DNA from: Gordonia effusa NBRC 100432
GTDB lineage: Bacteria > Actinomycetota > Actinomycetes > Mycobacteriales > Mycobacteriaceae
Assembly: GCF_000241305.1 (NCBI RefSeq)
Contig: NZ_BAEH01000050.1
Location: 24,784 to 88,783, forward strand
Reading direction: 5' to 3'
Length of the DNA stretch: 64,000 bases
Shown here: positions 57,471 to 64,000 of the stretch, piece by piece
How the letters are laid out: the number at the start of each line of letters is the position of its first letter
Position numbering within the stretch: position 1 is the stretch's first letter
The notes under the pieces: model-generated
Database searches by the model: none
The model's input: only the letters and a program-made list of their open reading frames with translations
Told to the model about the DNA's origin: nothing
Translations under genes and position numbers: made by a program

Positions 57471-58817
57471 TCAGCGCCCGGGAAAGCCCGGCGGCAGTGG
57501 TGACGGATAGTCGAATTTGAATTTGGGTCCCGGGTTGAGCCCACGCAATACCGCCGATAGCCACGCAACGGCAGGTGGCCACCCAGCAACCGCGTTGGCG
57601 ATATGTTCGGGGACCGGCATCGTGTAGTAGCGTAGATCGGCTCCACGCCGCCAGTAGTCATTAACCACCGGCACAATGGCTTCGGTTGGGATCAACTCGT
57701 CCCAGATGCCGTTCCACCACAGCAACGGGATATCGGGTACCTGCTGGCCCGGACTATTCTTCCGCAAGATCTGTTGTACCGCAGGGTCGTTGATACCTTT
57801 CGATCCCGGGGCGTAGTACTCGTTGATCGGTCGGTACATCCCGGTAGCCGCTGCGGTGTACACACAACGCCCAGACAGATTCGCCAGAATCCGCTGTCCT
57901 TCGACGGTGAGAAGTCGCTTGGGATCGATCTCTCGCGGGTAGGCCTTCGCCAGTCCAGCCATGCCCAACCACATGGTGAAGCTGTTAACCCCGGTTACCC
58001 CGGGCCGTCGCACTCCCGCATACTTCGACAGCGCCACGAAGTCGGCTGGTGCACCACCGAACGCCGCGGCTTTGATCTTCACGTCGGGCGCGTACGACTT
58101 ACGCAACTCGGCCGCTTGAATACTCCCGAGCGCGCCACCGGAAAAGCCGTATAGCCCGATCCCCGATTGCGACAGGTTCAATGACCTGTCATTCTTCATC
58201 GCCCGCAAGCTGTCCAAAACCATGTGGCCCTCGTCGCGAGTCAGCCAGGTGTTGTCCTTCCCGTCAAAATCGGGGATGTTGAACGCGAACCCCTGGGCGA
58301 CCCAATACTGCAGCAGTGCAATCTCTTTGAAGGTTCCAGTCTGCAAGGTATGCGATGGATTGCACGAGGAGTCGGCCGCATCGATCGCCTCCTGGAAGGA
58401 AATCACCGGGCGTGGACTACCGACCCACGGTATGCCTGGAATGATGATCGTGGTCGCCGTCGCGATCGCTTTCCCATGGATGTCGGTCGACCGGAACAAC
58501 AATTGCTTGCTGAAGACCGGCACCGGGATACCGAGGAGGCGGGTCTGTACGACCCGACTGCGGATGATCTGCCCTGGTTTCATTCGGTCGAGATTCGACG
58601 GATCCTCGTACCACCGATCAGCGGCTGGAGTCTTGATGGGCAACGCACGATAAATATCGCGTTCTTTCGGCAAGTCAGGTAGTTGATTCTGGTTCGGCGG
58701 GAAGGTTCGCGGAAACGGTGCGGCCATCGCGGTGGTGGCACCGACGCCGCTGAGCAACACCGCCGATAGGAGAACTAGCAGGAGCCGCCGCAGTCCAACG
58801 AGGTTGAAGGTCCTCAT
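57471..58817 (-). CDS. Secretory lipase (LIP family), second of a tandem pair
   Basis: About 448 residues. A Sec signal peptide (RRLLLVLLSAVLLSGVGATT, cut near AMAA) precedes an alpha/beta hydrolase of the secretory lipase family (Candida LIP type). The nucleophile motif is LYGFSGGALGS, with Asp in IWDELIPTEA and His in VPEHIANAV. Paralogue of the next gene: PFPxxFPPNQNQLP, NPSHTLQ-GTFKE and RCVYTAA-TGM-RPI-EY are shared. ATG 58817 overlaps the first lipase's stop (ATGA). Confidence 0.9.
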   Translation of the reverse strand: MRTFNLVGLRRLLLVLLSAVLLSGVGATTAMAAPFPRTFPPNQNQLPDLPKERDIYRALPIKTPAADRWYEDPSNLDRMKPGQIIRSRVVQTRLLGIPVPVFSKQLLFRSTDIHGKAIATATTIIIPGIPWVGSPRPVISFQEAIDAADSSCNPSHTLQTGTFKEIALLQYWVAQGFAFNIPDFDGKDNTWLTRDEGHMVLDSLRAMKNDRSLNLSQSGIGLYGFSGGALGSIQAAELRKSYAPDVKIKAAAFGGAPADFVALSKYAGVRRPGVTGVNSFTMWLGMAGLAKAYPREIDPKRLLTVEGQRILANLSGRCVYTAAATGMYRPINEYYAPGSKGINDPAVQQILRKNSPGQQVPDIPLLWWNGIWDELIPTEAIVPVVNDYWRRGADLRYYTMPVPEHIANAVAGWPPAVAWLSAVLRGLNPGPKFKFDYPSPLPPGFPGR

Positions 58818-60139
58818 GCGCCCGGGAACCCTTTCGGCAGTGGCGCGGGATAGTCGAGCATGAAGGTCGGTCCCGGATCGATGCCGCGGAGAACCGCACT
58901 GATCCAGGTCTGCGCCGGTAGCCATCCGACGCCGGCGTTGACGACATGCTCGGGCAACGGGATCGTCACGAATCTAAGGTCTGCGCCAGCCGCGCGGTAC
59001 TTACGTACCGTTGGTATCACCACCTTGCTTGGTGGGATCAGCTCATCCCAGATGCCGTGGAACCAGAGAATGGGCGAATCCGCGATGTGTTTGTCAAGAC
59101 TGTTGTCTCGCAACACCTTCATTACGTCGGGTTGGGTCGCCAAGGACATGCCGGGGCGGAAGTACTCACTGATCGGTCGCCACATCCCGGTCATAGCAGC
59201 CGTGTAGACGCAGCGGCTCGATAGATCGGCTACCAACTTCTGTCCGGCTGGGGTCAGCAACTTTTTGGCGTTGAAGGCTTCGGGGTACTCCCGCGACAAC
59301 GCCGCGAATCCTAGCCACATGGTGAAGTTGCTGATGCCGGTCACGCCCGGCTGATTGACCATCGCGTATTTGGCTTGCGCCACCAGATCTCCGGGCGTTC
59401 CGCCGATAGCGGTGCCGAGCAGCTTAATGTCGGGCGCATAACTCTTACGCAACGAGGCCGCACGAATCGATCCTGAGCCGCCACCGGAATAGCCGTAGAG
59501 CGCGATCCCGGATTTACGAAGACCGAGCGTCCGATCATTCTTCACCGCGCGCAGACTATCGAGGACCATTTTGCCCTCGTCCCAGGTGTTGAAAGTGTTG
59601 AACTTGCCATCGAAGTCTGGGACGTTGACCGCGAAACCCTGTGCGAGCCAATAGATCGCGAGGCTGGCTTCCTTAAAAGTGCCGAGTTGCAACGTATGTG
59701 ACGGATTGCAGGACGAATCCGTCGAGTCGATCGCCTCTTGGAAGGACACCACCGGCCGGGCGCTCCCTTGCCACGGAATTCCGGGCACAATCACTGTCGT
59801 AGCGGTGACGATGGGAGCACCGTGGACGTTCTCCGAGCGATACAGCAGCTGTTTTGTGTAGACCGGGAAAGGAATCCCCGCGACACGGGTCTGCACCTGT
59901 CGCGTTCGCACAATCTGGCCGGGCTTATACCCGGCGATATTGGCCGGATCGCGATACCAGGGGTCAACATCAGGACTCTTAATCGGCAGCAGTTTGTAGA
60001 TATCAGGTTCGCTTGGCAACTGTGGGAGCTGATTCTGATTGGGCGGGAACGACTTTGGAAACGGCGCCGCCGATGCCACCGCTCCCGAGGTCGCAAACAC
60101 GGTGATGACAGTCATTAGCGCCGCCACGATGTGGCGCAT
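58814..60139 (-). CDS. Secretory lipase (LIP family), first of a tandem pair
   Basis: About 441 residues. A signal peptide (RHIVAALMTVITVFATSGAV) precedes mature PFPKSFPPNQNQLP. The nucleophile motif is LYGYSGGGSGS; the acid lies in IWDELIPPSKV and His in LPEHVVNAG. Several Cys pairs (DSSCNPSH, SSRCVYTAA) fit an exported enzyme. Likely hydrolyses triacylglycerols outside the cell. First gene of a lipase-lipase-FadD run divergent from a TetR regulator. A clear operator-like inverted repeat lies 46 bases upstream. Start ATG 60139 with GGAGAGAG before it. Confidence 0.92.
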   Translation of the reverse strand: MRHIVAALMTVITVFATSGAVASAAPFPKSFPPNQNQLPQLPSEPDIYKLLPIKSPDVDPWYRDPANIAGYKPGQIVRTRQVQTRVAGIPFPVYTKQLLYRSENVHGAPIVTATTVIVPGIPWQGSARPVVSFQEAIDSTDSSCNPSHTLQLGTFKEASLAIYWLAQGFAVNVPDFDGKFNTFNTWDEGKMVLDSLRAVKNDRTLGLRKSGIALYGYSGGGSGSIRAASLRKSYAPDIKLLGTAIGGTPGDLVAQAKYAMVNQPGVTGISNFTMWLGFAALSREYPEAFNAKKLLTPAGQKLVADLSSRCVYTAAMTGMWRPISEYFRPGMSLATQPDVMKVLRDNSLDKHIADSPILWFHGIWDELIPPSKVVIPTVRKYRAAGADLRFVTIPLPEHVVNAGVGWLPAQTWISAVLRGIDPGPTFMLDYPAPLPKGFPGA

Positions 60140-60184
60140 CTCTCTCCGAATCACGAGAGGAGTACAGCACACTCTCCTGTTCTT

Positions 60185-60200
60185 AACAAGGCCTCTTGTT
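60185..60200. promoter_or_regulatory. Operator-like inverted repeat between lipase and TetR genes
   Basis: AACAAG-GCCT-CTTGTT, 6-bp arms with 4-base spacer, flanked by AT-rich bases. It sits in the only gap between the divergent lipase operon and the TetR gene, the typical place for a TetR-family autoregulatory site. Confidence 0.65.
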
Positions 60201-60213
60201 CATAATTGGTCCG

Positions 60214-60219
60214 TATACT
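60214..60219 (+). promoter_or_regulatory. Probable -10 box of a leaderless tetR transcript
   Basis: TATACT fits the TANNNT -10 of mycobacterial-type promoters. It is followed by seven bases and then the GTG at 60227, so transcription would begin at the start codon itself. No ribosome site is seen before that GTG. Confidence 0.5.
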
Positions 60220-60226
60220 CAAACTC

Positions 60227-60886
60227 GTGACGAGTAGAACCTCATCGGAACCACCCATTGCAGGTCGCCGCATCCGTGGACTTGATGCCACCGAACGCGC
60301 GCAGCAGCGACGCGAACTGATTCTCGACACCGCACTGGAACTCTTCGCTCGCGATGGCTATGCGAACACGTCGATCGAAACTCTGTGCCAGACCGCCTTC
60401 GTCGGCAATAAGGCGTTCTATGAGAACTTCACCACCAAAGAGGCGTGCTATCTAGAACTGTTGCAGCGCAACACAAATGCCATCGTCGCGCAGGTGACCA
60501 CGGCCGTCACCGACCTGCCGGCCGACGAGCATGTGGGCACCCGACACGTCATTTCCACACTCGCCGCCGCACTACTCGACGATCCACGGGTCGCCACCGT
60601 AACCTTCGGTCAGGCCGCCGGAATCTCCCCGACCATCGACCGTCAACGTCGCGCAAATCGGCGGCAATCCGCCGAACTCGTACTGGCAGTCTGGCGGCAC
60701 TTCGGCCACACTGGCGACAAAACGCGACAACGCATGCTCGCGATCGCTGTCATCGGCGGCCTATTCGATTTGATCAGCGACGCGCTGGACCGCAGCGACA
60801 ATTCCATGTCCGCCGCCGAAGTGGAACAACTTATTGCCGATATGACAGATTTCGCCCTCGTCGCCAGTGCGGGACTGCGCGCCTAG
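60227..60886 (+). CDS. TetR-family transcriptional regulator of the lipase operon (inferred)
   Basis: About 219 residues. An N-terminal HTH (RRELILDTALELFARDGYAN, TSIETLCQTAFVGNKAFYEN, FTTKEACYLELL) is typical of TetR; the C-terminal half is a ligand-binding helical domain. GTG 60227 is preferred over TTG 60206. The gene is convergent with hemY, the stops sharing CTAG (60883-60886). Its divergent placement next to lipases suggests it senses a fatty acid or acyl-CoA and represses them. Confidence 0.88.
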   Translation: MTSRTSSEPPIAGRRIRGLDATERAQQRRELILDTALELFARDGYANTSIETLCQTAFVGNKAFYENFTTKEACYLELLQRNTNAIVAQVTTAVTDLPADEHVGTRHVISTLAAALLDDPRVATVTFGQAAGISPTIDRQRRANRRQSAELVLAVWRHFGHTGDKTRQRMLAIAVIGGLFDLISDALDRSDNSMSAAEVEQLIADMTDFALVASAGLRA

Positions 60887-62235
60887 GTGCTCCGGTCGGC
60901 GACCACCGCCGCTACGGCCGCACGCGCCTGGGCGATACATGCGGGCACCCCGACGCCCTGGTAGGCAGCCCCGGCGAATCCCATGCCCGCCGGTCGGGCT
61001 GCCAGTACTCGCATCATCGACGCCTGATGGCCGGGTGCGTACACCGGCAAGCCGCTGGGCCAGCGTTGGACGACCGCGTCGATCGGCGCGCTGTCGATCG
61101 GAAACCCCGCGACTTCGCAAACATGCGCGAGATCTTTTGTCGCCCAATCGATCAACATTTCGTCGTCGGCAGTCACCGGCTGTGTGTAGCGACCGAAAGA
61201 TGCGCGCACCCACACCGCGCCGGAGCCTTCGTAATGCGGCCACTTGCGCGAACTGAAGGTGAAAGCCTTGGCGCGCAAAGACTCCCCGGTGGCCACGAGT
61301 ACACCGGAATTCTCCGGCAGCTCGATGCCCGGCGCAAGCGCCAGTGCAACCAGCGCCGATCCCGCCATCGCCACCTTGCCTAGCTCGGCCGCGGCGTCGG
61401 GCACGGTATCGGCTAGCAGCCGCGCCGCATCGGGCGCGGGCAACGCGACGACGACCCCGTCGTATGCGTTCCCGCCGACCTGCCAATCACCGGGCACACC
61501 CGACAACGCCGGAGCACTACCGCAATGCCAGTGCGCGCCAGACGCTTCTGCTAGTCGATCGACCACCACGCGATAGCCGCCGCGCACCGCGCCGAAGACC
61601 GGAGCGGTGCTAGCTGACGGTAGAAGACCGGTGACGGCCTCGGTCACGCTTGACGCGCCCGCGTCGAGCCGAGCCGCGAGCGCCGGAATAGCCTCGCGCA
61701 CACCGATATCGGCAGAGAGGCTGGAGTACACCCCACCGAGCATCGGGTCGACGCTACGTGCGGTGACCGCCGGCCCGAACCTGTCGTCGATCAACTCCCC
61801 GACCGACATGTCGGTTCCCGGCGCCCAGCCGAGTCGACGATGTCGTTCAGCGTCGATACGCACACGATCGCTGTCATCGACGAGATCCCCGACCGCGGCC
61901 GCATTTGCCGGGATCCCCATCAACGATGGCGATGGCAGCGCGTGCAACCGCTCGCCTGCCCAAACCGCGGGCCGGTGACCGCTCGGCGATACAACTTGAT
62001 CGGCAAGACCCAATTCGGCGATCAGCGCGACGGCCTCGGGGCGACGGACGACGAATGCTTCCGCACCGACGTCGACTTGCCTCCCGGCCACCGATGCCGA
62101 CCGAAGTATCCCGCCCGGACGTTCGTCGCGCTCGTAGACATCGATGACCGCATCCGATCCCAACGTGCGTCGCGCGACGTACGCGGCGGTCAGGCCCGAG
62201 AGCCCACCGCCGATGATCGCGAGACGCACGGTCAC
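60883..62235 (-). CDS. hemY: Protoporphyrinogen/coproporphyrinogen oxidase HemY
   Basis: 450 residues. An FAD Rossmann motif opens the protein ([19 protein letters not shown]), with [37 protein letters not shown] and C-terminal [20 protein letters not shown], the FAD closing segment. With HemQ present, the enzyme most likely oxidises coproporphyrinogen III (CgoX type). GTG start overlaps the hemE stop (GTGA). Counterpart of Rv2677c. Confidence 0.95.
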   Translation of the reverse strand: MTVRLAIIGGGLSGLTAAYVARRTLGSDAVIDVYERDERPGGILRSASVAGRQVDVGAEAFVVRRPEAVALIAELGLADQVVSPSGHRPAVWAGERLHALPSPSLMGIPANAAAVGDLVDDSDRVRIDAERHRRLGWAPGTDMSVGELIDDRFGPAVTARSVDPMLGGVYSSLSADIGVREAIPALAARLDAGASSVTEAVTGLLPSASTAPVFGAVRGGYRVVVDRLAEASGAHWHCGSAPALSGVPGDWQVGGNAYDGVVVALPAPDAARLLADTVPDAAAELGKVAMAGSALVALALAPGIELPENSGVLVATGESLRAKAFTFSSRKWPHYEGSGAVWVRASFGRYTQPVTADDEMLIDWATKDLAHVCEVAGFPIDSAPIDAVVQRWPSGLPVYAPGHQASMMRVLAARPAGMGFAGAAYQGVGVPACIAQARAAVAAVVADRST

Positions 62236-63287
62236 AACTGATGGACCAATTCGACGGTGCGGGTCAGCACGTCGGGGTCGGTTGGCGGTAATACGCCATG
62301 TCCGAGATTGAAGATGTGGCCGATGGCACCGGCGTCAATGGCCTTCTCACCGTCACGGATGATTCGACGGACTTCCGCCTCGACGACGTCGGGGCCGGCG
62401 AATAGCAATGTCGGGTCGAGGTTGCCCTGCACGGCTTTACCCGGCCCGACACGCCGCGCGGCCTCGTCGAGCGGCACTCGCCAGTCGACGCCGATGACGT
62501 CGGCGCCGACATGCGCCATCGGTGCGAGCAATTCACCGGTACCGACGCCAAAGTGGATTCGAGGCACGTTGTACTCGGCGACCTCGGCCAGCACCCGTGC
62601 ACTGTGCGGCGCGACGTAAGTCTGGTAGTCAGCCACCGACAAAGTGCCGGCCCACGAGTCGAAAAGTTGTATCGCGTGGACCCCCGCGTCGAGCTGAACG
62701 CGAAGGAACTCAATCGTGATGTCGGCGAGCTGAGCCATCAGCTGGTGCCACAATTCGCTCCGTCCGTGCATCATCGCCTTGGTGTTCTCATAGGTGCGGC
62801 TCGGGCCACCCTCGATGAGATAGGACGCGAGGGTGAAGGGCGCACCCGCGAAGCCGATAAGGGCCTGGGCATCGGTCAGTTCGCCGAGGATCAGTGTGAC
62901 GGCCCGCGCGACCGAGCCGACCGCGGCCGCATCGAGTCGTGGGAGCGAGGCGACGTCGTCAGCGCTGCGCACGGGGCGCGCGACGACCGGACCGGTACCC
63001 GCGACGATGTCGAGGTCGATTCCGGCGGCCTTCAGCGGCACGACGATATCGGAGAACAGGATGGCCGCATCGACGTCGTGACGTCGAACTGGCTGCATGG
63101 TGATCTCACAAACCAGTGCGGCGTCGAAACACGATTCGAGCATCCCGCGGTCGGCGCGGATCGCCCGGTATTCCGGCAGTGAGCGTCCGGCCTGCCGCAT
63201 GAACCACACCGGACGTCGACTCGGCGTTCCGCCGGTCGCGGCGGCGATCAGGGGTTTCGATGACGCATTCGCTTCAGCCACGACCAT
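62232..63287 (-). CDS. hemE: Uroporphyrinogen decarboxylase
   Basis: About 351 residues. [20 protein letters not shown] carries the catalytic Arg segment; [30 protein letters not shown] and [14 protein letters not shown] are family signatures. It converts uroporphyrinogen III to coproporphyrinogen III. ATG 63287 is preferred; the frame to 63317 is weak. First gene of the hemE-hemY pair, divergent from the DUF3000 gene. Confidence 0.96.
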   Translation of the reverse strand: MVVAEANASSKPLIAAATGGTPSRRPVWFMRQAGRSLPEYRAIRADRGMLESCFDAALVCEITMQPVRRHDVDAAILFSDIVVPLKAAGIDLDIVAGTGPVVARPVRSADDVASLPRLDAAAVGSVARAVTLILGELTDAQALIGFAGAPFTLASYLIEGGPSRTYENTKAMMHGRSELWHQLMAQLADITIEFLRVQLDAGVHAIQLFDSWAGTLSVADYQTYVAPHSARVLAEVAEYNVPRIHFGVGTGELLAPMAHVGADVIGVDWRVPLDEAARRVGPGKAVQGNLDPTLLFAGPDVVEAEVRRIIRDGEKAIDAGAIGHIFNLGHGVLPPTDPDVLTRTVELVHQL

Positions 63288-63388
63288 TACTGTGCCACGA
63301 CCGCCGGAAAACCCCACATTTCATCGAGCCAACTGCTACAACGGCGCGCCTCCACCGCCCAGCGCTGCCCTAGTCCTATTTTTGGCAG

Positions 63389-64000
63389 GTGACCACTTCT
63401 GGTGCGCCTCGTTCCGGCGCTGCGACCGAGCCCACGGAATTTCGCGCGGCCGTCGAATCGCTGCACGCGGCTCGAGTGCGTCCGGAGATCGAAGTCGGTG
63501 CGATTCGTCCGCCTCAGCGGCTTGCGCCGTATAGCTACGCCGTGGGAGCCGAAGTACGTCAATTCGCCGACGACACTGATCTCGAATCGGTCCCGACAGA
63601 TTCGCAGGGAAGCGCGTTTGGTCGGTTAATTCTGTTGTACGACCCCGATGGTCAGGAAGCGTGGAACGGCAGCATCCGACTGGTCGCCTACATTCAGGCC
63701 GAGGTCGAAGCTGCCCTCGCGATGGATCCACTGTTGCCCGAGGTCGCGTGGAGCTGGCTGACCGATGCCCTTGGCGTCAGCGATGATGCCGACTCGCCCG
63801 AGGTGACCGCACTCGGTGGCACCGTCACCTCGACTACGTCGGTACGGTACGGCGACATCGCTGGCCCGCCTCGCGCCCACCAATTGGAGTTGCGCGCGTC
63901 ATGGACGGCCACGCGCGCCGACATTGCATCGCATCTCGAGGCGTTCAGCGAGGCACTCTCGTCCGCTGCCGGTCTGCCGCCACTGGGGATCACCGAACTC
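63389..64000 (+). CDS. DUF3000 family protein (runs off the right edge)
   Basis: 204 codons visible from GTG 63389, no stop in the window. FRAAVESLHAARVRPEIEVG, APYSYAVGAEV, GRLILLYDPDGQEAWNGSIR and LVAYIQAEVEAALAMDPLLP match the actinobacterial DUF3000 family (Rv2680), which usually precedes an RNase D-like gene. Function unknown. Confidence 0.88.
   Translation, partial: MTTSGAPRSGAATEPTEFRAAVESLHAARVRPEIEVGAIRPPQRLAPYSYAVGAEVRQFADDTDLESVPTDSQGSAFGRLILLYDPDGQEAWNGSIRLVAYIQAEVEAALAMDPLLPEVAWSWLTDALGVSDDADSPEVTALGGTVTSTTSVRYGDIAGPPRAHQLELRASWTATRADIASHLEAFSEALSSAAGLPPLGITEL

Overview
The window is high-GC actinobacterial chromosome. It carries PimA, a PatA-like acyltransferase, a PIP-synthase-type PgsA, AftC, HemQ, many GTG starts, four-base start/stop overlaps and a gene order close to the Mycobacterium tuberculosis Rv2555c-Rv2614c and Rv2669-Rv2680 blocks. 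This points to the order Mycobacteriales. The genus cannot be fixed by eye; a Gordonia/Williamsia/Rhodococcus-type genome is my guess.

0-9.7 kb (mostly minus strand): the 5' part of alaS (runs off the left edge), rarA, an aminoglycoside-phosphotransferase-like kinase, a transglutaminase overlapping a circularly permuted ATP-grasp/alpha-E protein, and aspS. 9.7-18.7 kb: a zinc metallopeptidase and a DUF885 hydrolase (plus), hisS and an MBL hydrolase (minus), a membrane-anchored cyclophilin (plus), then rel and apt. 18.7-28.1 kb: a solute-binding lipoprotein, secF-secD-yajC, ruvB-ruvA-ruvC, yebC, pdxT and tesB. 29-33.6 kb: a LuxR-type HTH protein, an FHA-HTH protein and a PP2C phosphatase with an acidic tail, then a frameshifted DUF559/AbiEi-like gene between two palindromic elements, then pdxS. 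33.7-39.6 kb: lemA-like, pimA, patA-like, pgsA, a HIT protein and thrS, which is the phosphatidylinositol-mannoside start-up cluster plus thrS. 39.7-42.3 kb: a GT87 glycosyltransferase fused to a PGPGW domain, then four tRNA genes (Val-CAC minus; Gly-GCC, Cys-GCA, Val-GAC plus).

42.3-46.1 kb is accessory: visibly AT-richer orphan genes, a small lipoprotein, a DUF4926-like protein, DUF1266, a DinB-like protein and a GNAT acetyltransferase. 46.1-51.3 kb is conserved again: zapE, a RibD-like reductase, a secreted hydrolase lipoprotein, aftC and msrB. 51.3-53 kb is a small island next to a duplicated msrB 3' end. 53-63.3 kb holds a thiolase-like gene, hemQ, an acyl-CoA synthetase, two tandem secretory lipases, a TetR regulator, hemY/hemG and hemE. 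The lipase/synthetase/TetR block interrupts the heme genes that are contiguous in M. tuberculosis. A DUF3000 gene runs off the right edge.

Two layers of structure stand out. First, a 36-bp tandem repeat is inserted in frame in both alaS and pdxT, with the same DNA core and the same peptide core (GS-x-ASG-x-N). Second, there are at least five kinds of long, nearly perfect intergenic palindromes. Two of these kinds occur twice in the window, and one (15.65 kb and 41.54 kb) has a conserved loop. These look like dispersed, possibly mobile, repeat families of the host genome.
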